From Clostridiales bacterium (GTDB taxonomy: Bacteria > Bacillota > Clostridia > Christensenellales > Borkfalkiaceae): a stretch of DNA of 64,000 bases. Below the pieces are notes generated by a model. It saw only the letters and a list, made by a program, of their open reading frames with translations. It was not told the origin of the DNA and did not search any database. The position numbers were made by a program, and so were the translations under genes. Positions 23,200 to 31,125 of this stretch are shown piece by piece. Each line of letters opens with the position of its first letter. Positions within the stretch are counted from its first letter, which is position 1. The DNA is taken from positions 337,249 through 401,248 of the forward strand of contig SVIW01000001.1 in the NCBI GenBank assembly GCA_015069295.1, written 5' to 3'.

Positions 23200-24516
23200 A
23201 TGAACAAGAAAACCGTAAAAGACGTAGAAGTAAAGGGCAAAAAAGTCCTCGTTAGATGCGATTTTAACGTACCTATGAAAGACGGCGTTATCACCGACGA
23301 AAACCGTATCATCGGCGCGTTGCCCACTATCAAATACCTTATGGAACAGGGCGCAAAAGTCGTGCTTTGCTCGCATATGGGCAAGCCCCACAACGTTTTT
23401 GATGCGAAGCTCGAACTCAATAAAAAGGAAAAAGGCAAAGTAGCGGCGCTTCCCGCAGAAGAACAGGCAGCGGCTACGGAAGAATTCCTTGAAAAAGCAA
23501 AAAAAGACGTCAAGAAACTTTCCCTCGCGCCCGTAGCGGCTCGTCTTAACGAGCTTTTGGGCGGTAAAGTAAGCTTTGCTTCCGACGTTATCGGCGAAGA
23601 CGCAAAGGCAAAAGTTGCGGCTTGCAAAGAAGGCGAATGCGTACTTTTGGAAAACCTTCGCTTCCACAAAGGCGAAGAAAAGAAAACCCCCGAATTTATG
23701 CAGGCGCTCGCAAGCTATTGCGAAGTATACGTAAACGACGCGTTCGGTACGGCGCACCGTTCCCACTCCTCTACCGCGGGTATCGTGGAAGAAGGCTTGG
23801 TAACGACGGCGGCTTGCGGTTTCCTCATTGAAAAAGAACTTTCCGTTATGGCAGATACTTTGGAAAACCCCGAAAGACCTTTCGTTGCTATCCTCGGCGG
23901 TGCAAAAGTTGCGGACAAGCTGAACGTTATCTCCAACTTACTTGAAAAATGCGACACCCTCGTTATCGGCGGCGGTATGGCGTACACCTTCCTCAAAGCG
24001 AAAGGCGGTAAAATCGGCAACTCGCTCGTTGACGACGAAAAGATCGACTATTGCCTTGAAATGCTGAAAAAAGCAGACTCCCTCGGCAAGAAGATTCTTC
24101 TTCCCGTGGATACCGTTGCGGCAAAAGAATTCCCGAACCCCATCGACGCGGTTATCGAAACGACGGTCGTTGCAAGCGACGCTATTCCCGACGATATGAT
24201 GGGTCTTGACATCGGTCCTAAGACGAAAGAATTGTTCGCAGCGGCGGTTGCTTCTGCAAAATCGGTCATTTGGAACGGGCCTATGGGCGTGTTCGAAAAC
24301 CCCATTCTTGCAGAAGGCACGAAAGCGGTTGCGCAGGCTTTGGCAGACGTACATGGCAAAGCTACGACGATCATCGGCGGCGGCGACAGCGCGGCGGCGG
24401 TACAGGTACTCGGCTTTGCAGATAAGATGAGCCATATCTCCACGGGCGGCGGCGCTTCCCTCGAACTGTTCGAAGGCAAGGTACTTCCCGGTATCGCTTG
24501 TCTTAACGATAAATAA
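23200..24516 (+). CDS. pgk: Phosphoglycerate kinase with an inserted loop
   Basis: PGK transfers phosphate from 1,3-bisphosphoglycerate to ADP in lower glycolysis. Hallmarks are [14 protein letters not shown] near residue 16, SHMGKP near 60, FRFHKGE-type [37 protein letters not shown] and [12 protein letters not shown]. At 438 aa it is about 40 residues longer than usual. The extra lies right after SHMGKP (about 63-108), charged and Ala/Lys/Glu-rich, in the N-terminal domain where most PGKs have a short RPKGE-like link. It is the first of pgk-tpiA-gpmI; gapA is not adjacent. Confidence 0.96.
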   Translation: MNKKTVKDVEVKGKKVLVRCDFNVPMKDGVITDENRIIGALPTIKYLMEQGAKVVLCSHMGKPHNVFDAKLELNKKEKGKVAALPAEEQAAATEEFLEKAKKDVKKLSLAPVAARLNELLGGKVSFASDVIGEDAKAKVAACKEGECVLLENLRFHKGEEKKTPEFMQALASYCEVYVNDAFGTAHRSHSSTAGIVEEGLVTTAACGFLIEKELSVMADTLENPERPFVAILGGAKVADKLNVISNLLEKCDTLVIGGGMAYTFLKAKGGKIGNSLVDDEKIDYCLEMLKKADSLGKKILLPVDTVAAKEFPNPIDAVIETTVVASDAIPDDMMGLDIGPKTKELFAAAVASAKSVIWNGPMGVFENPILAEGTKAVAQALADVHGKATTIIGGGDSAAAVQVLGFADKMSHISTGGGASLELFEGKVLPGIACLNDK

Positions 24517-24532
24517 AAAGTAGTGTAAGAAG

Positions 24533-24551
24533 AGGGCAACGCGTTTGCCCT
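24533..24551 (+). promoter_or_regulatory. Hairpin between pgk and tpiA
   Basis: AGGGCAA pairs with TTGCCCT just past pgk, followed by only a short T-run (TTTCCTTG). It is probably a weak attenuator or 3'-end stabiliser that lets pgk and tpiA be expressed at different levels. Confidence 0.5.
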
Positions 24552-24603
24552 TTCCTTGCGTTTGATTAAAAAATTATTAAAATACACGTAGGAGTATATA
24601 GTT

Positions 24604-25350
24604 ATGAGAAGACCTATTATTGCAGGCAACTGGAAAATGAACAATACCGCTTCCGAAGGCGTTGCGCTTGTGAAAGCAATCGCTCCCCTCGTTACGGAAG
24701 CAAACTGCGACGTCGTCGTTTGCGTTCCCGCAATCGATATCCCCGCGGTTAGCGAAGCTTTGAAAGGCACGAACATCAAGCTCGGTGCAGAAAACGTACA
24801 CTTTGCGGAAAAAGGCGCGTACACGGGCGAAATCTCCGCGGCAATGCTACTCGAATACGGCGTAGAATACGTCATCATCGGGCACAGCGAACGCCGTCAG
24901 TACTTTGCGGAAACGGACGAAACGGTAAATAAGAGAACGTTGACTGCACTCAAAGCTGGGCTTACCCCCATCGTTTGCGTTGGCGAATCCTTGGAAGAAA
25001 GAGAAACGGGCAAGACGGAAGAAGTTTTGGCTACGCAGATCCACGAAGGGCTTAAAGATATCGAAGACATCACCAAAATCGTTATCGCATACGAACCCGT
25101 TTGGGCTATCGGTACGGGCAAAACCGCTACGGCAGACCAAGCAAACGAAACCATCGCTTTCATTCGTAAAACGGTTGGCGAAATGTTCTGCCCTAAATGC
25201 GCGGAAGCGCTCCGTATCCAATACGGCGGCAGTATGAACGCAGGCAACTGCAAGGAACTTATGGCAAAGCCCGAAATCGACGGCGGTTTGATCGGCGGCG
25301 CTTCCCTCAAAGCCCCCGACTTTGCTGCAATCGTAAATTTCGACAAATAA
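24604..25350 (+). CDS. tpiA: Triosephosphate isomerase
   Basis: TpiA interconverts dihydroxyacetone phosphate and glyceraldehyde 3-phosphate. The 248-aa TIM barrel shows [12 protein letters not shown] (catalytic Lys and Asn) at the start, [18 protein letters not shown] (catalytic His), [15 protein letters not shown] (catalytic Glu and the flexible loop) and [16 protein letters not shown] (phosphate site). All key residues are in place. It follows pgk by 87 bp with GTAGGAG ahead of the ATG, and precedes gpmI, so three consecutive glycolytic steps cluster on the plus strand. Confidence 0.97.
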   Translation: MRRPIIAGNWKMNNTASEGVALVKAIAPLVTEANCDVVVCVPAIDIPAVSEALKGTNIKLGAENVHFAEKGAYTGEISAAMLLEYGVEYVIIGHSERRQYFAETDETVNKRTLTALKAGLTPIVCVGESLEERETGKTEEVLATQIHEGLKDIEDITKIVIAYEPVWAIGTGKTATADQANETIAFIRKTVGEMFCPKCAEALRIQYGGSMNAGNCKELMAKPEIDGGLIGGASLKAPDFAAIVNFDK

Positions 25351-25366
25351 TCCATTGAAACTATAC

Positions 25367-25400
25367 GGGGACAGGTTCGCGCTCAACGCATACCTGCCCC
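25367..25400 (+). repeat. Dispersed intergenic motif, copy 3 (tpiA/gpmI gap)
   Basis: GGGGACAGGT pairs with ACCTGCCCC (one bulged A) around TCGCGCTCAACGCAT. This is the best full copy: it holds both arms of the motif seen elsewhere as halves. A T-rich run follows after a few bases, so it could act as an attenuator before gpmI. Confidence 0.5.
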
Positions 25401-25440
25401 CACCATTTTGTATTTTTTTGTATTTTTCAGGAGAATAATT

Positions 25441-27012
25441 ATGAAAAAACCTTATGCAATTATTATTATGGACGGGTACGGCATCAATCCTTCGGAAAAC
25501 GGAAACGCAATCGTCTGCGACGGCAGCAAATACGTCAACGAGCTGAAAGAAAAATACCCTCACGCACAGCTTGGCGCAAGCGGTATGTCCGTAGGTCTTC
25601 CCGACGGGCAGATGGGCAACAGCGAAGTGGGACACCTCAACATCGGCGCGGGCAGAATCGTCTACCAAGACCTTACGAAAATCACGAAAGATATCCGCAA
25701 CGGCGAATTCTTCAAAAACGAACAACTCCTTCACGCTATGCACGCAGCCAAAGACGCGGGTAAAAAATTACACCTCTACGGCTTGGTTTCCACGGGCGGC
25801 GTACACAGCCACACCGAACATCTCTACGCTTTGGTAGAAATGGCAAAAAAAGAAGGGCTTGACAACGTATATATCCACGCGTTCACGGACGGGCGCGACG
25901 TTGCCCCCACCTCCGGCGCAGCCTTTTTGAAAGATTTGCAGGCTAAGTTAGACGAACTGCATTTTGGTAAAATCGCTTCCGTTGCAGGCAGATATTACGC
26001 AATGGACCGCGACAACAACTGGGACCGTGAAGAAAAAGCCTACGATATGCTCACGCTCGGCACGGGCGTACAATTTGAAGGCAGCGCGGAAGCGGCGGCA
26101 AACGCTTCGTACGCAAACGGCGTAACGGACGAGTTTATCCTGCCCACCAATTTGACGGAAAACGGCAAGCCCGTTGCTTTGATTGAAGCGGGCGACAGCA
26201 TTATTTGCTTTAACTTCCGTCCCGATAGAGCCAGACAAATTTCGAGAATGTTCTCGCAAAAGGAGTTCCCTTTCACGGACGCAAAAACGGGCGCAACGCT
26301 TGGTTTTGAAAGAAAGACGGGTTTCCTCGCTCCCACTTACGTCGGCTTTGCGGTGTACGATTCGTCCTTTGAAAACGTCGGCGTGGCGTTCCCCCCCGAC
26401 GAAATCACGAACACCCTGCCCCAGTATATCTCTTCGCTTGGATTAAAGCAGTTGCATATCGCGGAAACGGAAAAATACGCGCACGTAACCTTCTTCTTCA
26501 ACGCAAAATTAGAAGCGCCGGTTGAGGGCGAAACCCGTATCGTTATCCCCTCTCCGAAGGTTGCTACCTACGATTTGCAGCCGGAAATGAGCGCGTATCC
26601 CGTAACCGAAAAGGTTTTGGAAGAACTTGACAAAGGCGAATACGACGTCGTGATTTTGAACTTTGCAAACTGTGATATGGTCGGACACACGGGCGTGATG
26701 GACGCGGCGGTAAAAGCGGTACACGCGGTAGACGAGTGCGTGAAGAAAGTAACGGACAAAATCCTTGAAATGGGCGGCAGCGCGCTCGTTACGGCTGACC
26801 ACGGCAACGCCGATCAGATGATCGCAGACGACGGCAAAACGGCGTTTACCCAGCACACCACCTTCCCCGTACCCGTTATCCTCGTTTCCGAAGAATATAA
26901 AAACGCTACCTTGCGCGAAGACGGCGTGTTGGCAGACCTTGCCCCCACCCTCCTCGACATTATGAAATTGGCACAACCCAAAGAAATGACGGGCAAAACG
27001 CTTATTCGATAA
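25441..27012 (+). CDS. gpmI: 2,3-bisphosphoglycerate-independent phosphoglycerate mutase
   Basis: GpmI interconverts 3- and 2-phosphoglycerate using two Mn ions and a phosphoserine. The 523-aa protein shows the alkaline-phosphatase-type core: IIMDGYGINPSENGNA (metal Asp), GNSEVGHLNIGAGR (catalytic Ser), HAFTDGRDVAP, AGRYYAMDRDNNW, NFRPDRARQ, and NFANCDMVGHTG and TADHGNADQM (metal ligands). The ORF track starts 11 codons earlier in T-rich non-coding sequence; AGGAG lies 7 nt before the ATG at 25441. A strong terminator follows the gene. Confidence 0.97.
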   Translation: MKKPYAIIIMDGYGINPSENGNAIVCDGSKYVNELKEKYPHAQLGASGMSVGLPDGQMGNSEVGHLNIGAGRIVYQDLTKITKDIRNGEFFKNEQLLHAMHAAKDAGKKLHLYGLVSTGGVHSHTEHLYALVEMAKKEGLDNVYIHAFTDGRDVAPTSGAAFLKDLQAKLDELHFGKIASVAGRYYAMDRDNNWDREEKAYDMLTLGTGVQFEGSAEAAANASYANGVTDEFILPTNLTENGKPVALIEAGDSIICFNFRPDRARQISRMFSQKEFPFTDAKTGATLGFERKTGFLAPTYVGFAVYDSSFENVGVAFPPDEITNTLPQYISSLGLKQLHIAETEKYAHVTFFFNAKLEAPVEGETRIVIPSPKVATYDLQPEMSAYPVTEKVLEELDKGEYDVVILNFANCDMVGHTGVMDAAVKAVHAVDECVKKVTDKILEMGGSALVTADHGNADQMIADDGKTAFTQHTTFPVPVILVSEEYKNATLREDGVLADLAPTLLDIMKLAQPKEMTGKTLIR

Positions 27013-27021
27013 ATACTTTCC

Positions 27022-27051
27022 AAAAAGGGCGGTTTTACACCGTCCTTTTTT
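27022..27051 (+). terminator. Terminator after gpmI
   Basis: AAAAAGGGCGGT pairs with ACCGTCCTTTTT (one G-U) and ends in a T-run, ten bases past gpmI. It closes the pgk-tpiA-gpmI unit. Confidence 0.9.
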
Positions 27052-27091
27052 GTGAAATCGAAAAAAAATCAAAAATTGCCGTAAAAAACAG

Positions 27092-27120
27092 TTGCGATAT
27101 TCCGTTAAGTATGGTATAAT
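27092..27120 (+). promoter_or_regulatory. Promoter of secG
   Basis: TTGCGA (27092-27097) and an extended -10 TGGTATAAT (TATAAT at 27115-27120) are 17 bp apart, about 60 bp ahead of secG. Confidence 0.8.
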
Positions 27121-27184
27121 CAATAGGTAATTTTGGAAAACGGCGGATTGCGCCGTCAAAAGAAAAAGGAACGGATTAAAAAAT

Positions 27185-27493
27185 ATGTTGAATTTTTTAC
27201 TTGCAAGTTATAAATCCCCGACGCACCAAACCGTCCACGACGTTTTGTGCATTACGCTTATCGTTTTGATGGCAGTCGCCGCGCTTACTGCAATTATTCT
27301 CGTTTTGTTGCAACCCAGCAACTCCTCGGGCATTGACGCTTTGGGCGGGTCGAGCGAAACTTTCTTCGGGAAAAATAAAGGCAAATCGATTGAAGCAAAA
27401 TTGAAGAAATGGACTTGGATTTGTATGGCAGTCCTCGTTGTATTCTCCGTTGCATTCTTCGTCGTATTGAAACTTCCCGTTTTCTTCGCATAA
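27185..27493 (+). CDS. secG: Protein translocase subunit SecG
   Basis: SecG is the accessory subunit of the SecYEG channel. The 102-aa protein has two hydrophobic segments (about residues 18-40 and 76-98) joined by a loop with the family signature LLQPSNSSGIDALGGSSETFFGKNKGKS. The N-terminus is longer than usual by about 15 residues. The order secG-rnr-smpB (often with a tmRNA gene) is conserved in Firmicutes, which supports the call. A terminator separates it from rnr. Confidence 0.93.
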   Translation: MLNFLLASYKSPTHQTVHDVLCITLIVLMAVAALTAIILVLLQPSNSSGIDALGGSSETFFGKNKGKSIEAKLKKWTWICMAVLVVFSVAFFVVLKLPVFFA

Positions 27494-27509
27494 TTATCAT
27501 CAAATACAC

Positions 27510-27541
27510 AGGCGGCTTTTTTCGACAAGCCGCCTTTTTTA
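27510..27541 (+). terminator. Terminator-like hairpin between secG and rnr
   Basis: AGGCGGCTT pairs with AAGCCGCCT and is followed by TTTTTTATT. Only about 22 bp remain before the rnr ribosome binding site, and no separate rnr promoter is obvious there, so rnr probably depends on read-through. Confidence 0.85.
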
Positions 27542-27577
27542 TTGAAAACCTCTACATACTGTAAAAGGAGGTGTACT

Positions 27578-29707
27578 ATGAGTTTGAAAAATTTACTGCT
27601 CGACCGTTTTCAAGACGGGACGCTGGCAAATAAAACTTCTTTGGAAATTTGTAAGATTTTACAACTCCCCTATCGCGAAAAAGGCAGGTTAGAAACCCTT
27701 TTATCCCGCCTTGTGGAAGAGGGTACGCTATACCAAAACAACGGGGGCAGGTACGGAACGAGCGAACAATTAGGTTTGATTAAAGGCGTGCTTTCGGGAC
27801 ACGAACGCGGGTTTGCCTTCTTAATTGCAGACGACAAAGAAAGCTATCCAAACGACTTTTTTATTCCGCACAGAGCTTTACGCGGCGCGCTGCACGGCGA
27901 CACCGTTCTCATCGAACGGGCGTTTGGCGGGGAAGGCGACGAGGGAAAAGTAGTGCAAATTTTACAACGCAATCCCGCCAAAATCGTGGGCGTATTCCGC
28001 CGCGACCGTCGGGCGGGCTATCTTATCCCCGACGAAAAGAAATTCTCGACCGAAATTTATATCCCCCTTTCCAACTGTTCTCATATCAAAAACGGCGTGA
28101 AAGCGGTGGCTAAAATCACTTCTTATCCGCGAGGCAAAGCCCCCGGCGGGGAAATTATTGAGGTTTTAGGGGACGAAGACGACTTTTTCGCCGAAGAATT
28201 ATCAATTATCCGCTCGTACGATTTAAAAGAAGAATTCCCCTCGCACGTGGAAAAAGAAGCGAAACGGCAAGAAGAACGGGGCATACTGCACGAAGATTTT
28301 ATCGGGCGCGAGGATTTTCGCGAAAAACTTATCGTTACCATCGACGGAGAGGACACGCGGGATATCGACGACGCGATATCCTTGGAAAAGGACGGTAAGG
28401 ACTATCTTTTGTCCGTGCACATCGCAGACGTCAGCCATTACGCCCCCTATCGCTCGGCTTTGGACGAAGAAGCTTTCGAGCGGGGCACGAGCGTATATTT
28501 CCCCGACCGCGTTTTGCCAATGCTCCCTCGCCCTCTTTCCAACGGAATTTGTTCGTTGAACGAAAACGAGGATAGACTGACCCTTTCTTGCGTGATGCGT
28601 ATTGACAAAAACGGAACGGTAAAAGACAGCCGTATCGTCGAAGGAATTATCCGTTCAAAATTCAAAATGACCTATAACGAAGTGGAAGATATTTTAAACG
28701 GCGAAGAAAAAGTTTGTGAAAAATACGCGCTCGTTAAAGACACGGTAGCCTTGTTTGCCGAACTGACCCATATTTTAAAGGCTATGCGCGAAAAGAAGGG
28801 TAACGTTTCGTTGGAGGTTAAAGAGGCAAAAATTATTCTCACCAACAAAAACGAAATTGTAATTCCCGATTATAAACCGCTGTTTTCTTACGAGATTATC
28901 GAAGCGTTTATGGTACTCGCCAACGAAACGGTCGCCGAATATATGCGTTCGATAGAAGCCCCCTTTATCTATCGAATCCACGAAAAGCCCAGTATAGAAA
29001 AAGCGGAAACTTTCCGCAATTTTGCCCAAGCGTTGGGGTTGCAGGCACGCTTTTCCGCCGACGACGTAAAACCGTACGACTATCAAAAATTGTTAAAATC
29101 CGCGGAAAATCTGCCCGTATTTTCCATCGTCAACCGCGTTATGCTGCGTTCGATGCAAAAGGCGCGCTATTCGTCGGAAAATCTTGGACACTTCGGTTTG
29201 GCAAGTAAATGCTATTGCCATTTCACTTCCCCCATCCGCAGATATCCCGACCTTTGCATCCACCGCATTATCAAAGAAATTTTACACGGCGGATATGAAA
29301 AGGCAAGACTACGCTACGGCGGGTTCGTCGAACAAGCTGCAAAGCAATCTTCCGAGCGGGAAAGACGGGCGGCGGACGCCGAACGGGACGTGGACGATTT
29401 GTATACCGCGATGTATATGAGCGAGCATATCGGCGAGACCTACGAAGCCGTCGTATCGGGCGTAACCTCTTTCGGACTGTTTGCCGAGCTGCCCAATACC
29501 GTTGAAGGCTTTATCCCCATTGAAAGCCTTTACGGCGAGTTTTCCTTCGACGCAGATCGTTTCCGCTTGGTCGGAAAGGGAGCTATTTATACGATCGGCG
29601 ACGCCGTAAACGTCAAGGTCGTAGACGTAGATTTTGAACGCAGACGGACGGAATTTCGCTTGCTTCCCCCAAAACAAGCCACCCACGTACGCAACGAAAC
29701 CAAATAA
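27578..29707 (+). CDS. rnr: Ribonuclease R
   Basis: RNase R is a 3'-5' exoribonuclease that unwinds structured RNA and works with SmpB/tmRNA in decay of non-stop mRNAs. The 709-aa protein has an N-terminal winged-helix segment, two cold-shock domains (GHERGFAFLIADD; YIPLSNCSHIKNG), the RNB catalytic domain with metal-binding aspartates (TIDGEDTRDIDDAISLE near residue 253) and a C-terminal S1 domain (YEAVVSGVTSFGLFAELPNTVEGFIP). The ORF-track start is 12 codons too early: AAAGGAGGTG lies just before ATG at 27578. It lacks the long basic tail of the E. coli enzyme. smpB follows by 12 bp. Confidence 0.96.
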   Translation: MSLKNLLLDRFQDGTLANKTSLEICKILQLPYREKGRLETLLSRLVEEGTLYQNNGGRYGTSEQLGLIKGVLSGHERGFAFLIADDKESYPNDFFIPHRALRGALHGDTVLIERAFGGEGDEGKVVQILQRNPAKIVGVFRRDRRAGYLIPDEKKFSTEIYIPLSNCSHIKNGVKAVAKITSYPRGKAPGGEIIEVLGDEDDFFAEELSIIRSYDLKEEFPSHVEKEAKRQEERGILHEDFIGREDFREKLIVTIDGEDTRDIDDAISLEKDGKDYLLSVHIADVSHYAPYRSALDEEAFERGTSVYFPDRVLPMLPRPLSNGICSLNENEDRLTLSCVMRIDKNGTVKDSRIVEGIIRSKFKMTYNEVEDILNGEEKVCEKYALVKDTVALFAELTHILKAMREKKGNVSLEVKEAKIILTNKNEIVIPDYKPLFSYEIIEAFMVLANETVAEYMRSIEAPFIYRIHEKPSIEKAETFRNFAQALGLQARFSADDVKPYDYQKLLKSAENLPVFSIVNRVMLRSMQKARYSSENLGHFGLASKCYCHFTSPIRRYPDLCIHRIIKEILHGGYEKARLRYGGFVEQAAKQSSERERRAADAERDVDDLYTAMYMSEHIGETYEAVVSGVTSFGLFAELPNTVEGFIPIESLYGEFSFDADRFRLVGKGAIYTIGDAVNVKVVDVDFERRRTEFRLLPPKQATHVRNETK

Positions 29708-29719
29708 GGACGAAATAAA

Positions 29720-30172
29720 ATGAAAATTATCGCAACCAACAAAACTGCCTCGTTTGAATATTTCATCGAGGAAAAATACGAAGCGGGTATCGTTTTAGAG
29801 GGCAACGAAGTAAAATCCTTACGCGCGGGAAACGTGAATATGAACGACTCGTTTTGCTTTTTGCGCGACGGCGAAGTGTCCGTAAAAAATATGCATATCG
29901 CCCTGTACGACAAATCGGACGCGTTCAGCACCAAGGACACCCGTCGGGACAGACGGCTTTTGCTGCATAAAGGCGAAATTGCAAAAATTGCAGGAAAAAT
30001 CAATCGGCAAGGCTATACCCTCGTCCCTTTAAAGCTCTATTTTAAAGATTCTCTTATTAAAATGGAAATCGCCCTTTGCCGAGGAAAACACACCTTTGAC
30101 AAAAAACAAGCGATTGCAGAGCGAGACATCAAACGCGCCGCCGACCGCGACATCAAGAACGCAGGATTTTAA
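29720..30172 (+). CDS. smpB: SsrA-binding protein SmpB
   Basis: SmpB carries tmRNA to stalled ribosomes in trans-translation. The 150-aa protein has the OB core (ATNKTASFEYFIEEKYEAGIVLEGNEVKSLRAGNVNMNDSFCF), the DTRRDRRLLLHKGEI segment, and the basic C-terminal tail (IKRAADRDIKNAGF) that occupies the empty mRNA channel. It directly follows rnr (12 bp). The ssrA gene that often comes next is not present here; a bidirectional terminator and a minus-strand gene follow instead. Confidence 0.97.
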   Translation: MKIIATNKTASFEYFIEEKYEAGIVLEGNEVKSLRAGNVNMNDSFCFLRDGEVSVKNMHIALYDKSDAFSTKDTRRDRRLLLHKGEIAKIAGKINRQGYTLVPLKLYFKDSLIKMEIALCRGKHTFDKKQAIAERDIKRAADRDIKNAGF

Positions 30173-30180
30173 AAACGTTT

Positions 30181-30207
30181 AAAAAACACGCCGTACGGCG
30201 TGTTTTT
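30181..30207. terminator. Bidirectional terminator between smpB and the nitrilase-like gene
   Basis: AAAAACACGCCGTACGGCGTGTTTTT is a perfect palindrome with A-rich left and T-rich right flanks. It can end smpB transcription (plus) and that of the convergent minus-strand gene. Confidence 0.88.
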
Positions 30208-30211
30208 CTTT

Positions 30212-30874
30212 TCACGGACGGTAACATCCCCGCCGCCTTATCTCCACCAAATGGTACTCTTTTTTCCATTCCACGTCCAAATAAATAGGACTTTGCGGAG
30301 AAGCAAACAGTAAACTCCCGTCTATCTCCGCCGCCAACGAATACCCTTGCGCGCAAAAGAGAATGGGAACTCCGTAGCAATACGCGTACGCGCGCAAAAG
30401 CACCGATTGCACGCTGTCGTATACCCTGCCAAAGGGACAAAGGATACATTCCGCGCCGCAAAGAGACAGCGAACGCACGACGTCGGGAAAGAGTAAATCC
30501 TCCGCCACCGCCACCCCGATTTTGCCTATTTCGGTATCGTATAATTTTACCGCGCCGCCGCTGTTTACTTCGCCGTCTACGGCGTGCAGCATATCGGAAA
30601 TCCCCAATATTTTCCCTTTCTCCGCCACCACGACCGATTTGCGCTTTAACCCGCGCGTATCGGTAATACAGCCGCAAACGACGAGGTTTTTACAAGTTTT
30701 CGAAAGAGTTGCCACACGCTCGAAATATCCGCTTTCCCCTTTTAATTCTTTTTCATAGCAAACCTCGCCAAGCCCGTTAAATCCAAACAAAAGGAGATCC
30801 GCCAATCTTTCCCCTTCGGATATCTCCTTTTCAAAATCGTATACTTTCCCTTTGCTTATAAATCCAACCCGCAT
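30212..30874 (-). CDS. Nitrilase-fold protein lacking the catalytic triad
   Basis: A 220-aa protein aligns by eye with carbon-nitrogen hydrolases: VGFISKGKVYDFEKE, then LLLFGFNGLGE where active members have FPE, GKILGISDMLHAVDGEVNSGG where they have YRKxHL, and IGKIGVAVAEDLLFPDVVRSLSLCGAECILCPFG where they have GxxICYDxRFPE and GA-ILxxP. The catalytic Lys is replaced by Met and the catalytic Cys region ICYD reads VAED; the Glu cannot be placed. The ORF-track start is 21 codons too early; GGAGGG lies 3 nt from ATG at 30874. Likely a pseudoenzyme that binds a ligand or partner. Only a weak -10 (TATAAT near 30899) is seen upstream. Confidence 0.7.
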   Translation of the reverse strand: MRVGFISKGKVYDFEKEISEGERLADLLLFGFNGLGEVCYEKELKGESGYFERVATLSKTCKNLVVCGCITDTRGLKRKSVVVAEKGKILGISDMLHAVDGEVNSGGAVKLYDTEIGKIGVAVAEDLLFPDVVRSLSLCGAECILCPFGRVYDSVQSVLLRAYAYCYGVPILFCAQGYSLAAEIDGSLLFASPQSPIYLDVEWKKEYHLVEIRRRGCYRP

Positions 30875-30949
30875 AAACCCTCCACCCTCTTCTTCTCTAT
30901 TATATCCGCAAAAATGAAAAATGGTTACTCTTTCCAATTTTTTTTACTA

Positions 30950-30990
30950 TACTGTATAAAGCGAAGCTTTCTTGGCGATACTGTATAAAA
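30950..30990 (+). promoter_or_regulatory. Tandem operator-like repeats upstream of the microprotein
   Basis: ATACTGTATAAA occurs twice (30950-30961 and 30979-30990), 29 bp apart. The first sits in TATACTGTATA, a perfect inverted repeat around a central T. Three helical turns of spacing suggest a repressor site, a -10 element, or both. No clear -35 is seen. Confidence 0.45.
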
Positions 30991-31000
30991 GGAGGACGGT

Positions 31001-31087
31001 ATGTTTTGGATCGGATTATCCGTCGGGTTGTTAATCGGCGCAAATTTCGGAGTTTTGCTAATGGCTCTTTTCAAATACAAAAATTAA
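31001..31087 (+). CDS. 28-aa single-span membrane microprotein (DUF3789-like)
   Basis: Too short for the ORF track. ATG at 31001 is preceded by AAAAGGAGG with 5-nt spacing, a near-perfect ribosome binding site. The product, MFWIGLSVGLLIGANFGVLL then MALFKYKN, is one glycine-zipper-like transmembrane helix with a short basic end. It resembles the DUF3789 class of tiny Firmicutes membrane proteins, which have no known function. It stands alone between the nitrilase-like gene and nahK, with tandem repeats upstream and a terminator downstream. Ribosome binding site, codon pattern and terminator together support a real gene. Confidence 0.7.
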   Translation: MFWIGLSVGLLIGANFGVLLMALFKYKN

Positions 31088-31091
31088 AACA

Positions 31092-31124
31092 AAAAATTTA
31101 GGTCGGCAAATTACCGACCTAATT
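31092..31124. terminator. Terminator between the microprotein and the NahK-like gene
   Basis: TTAGGTCGG pairs with CCGACCTAA, with A-rich sequence before and AATTTTTATTT after. It serves the plus-strand microprotein and, in reverse, the convergent kinase gene ending at 31126. Confidence 0.82.
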
Positions 31125-31125
31125 T

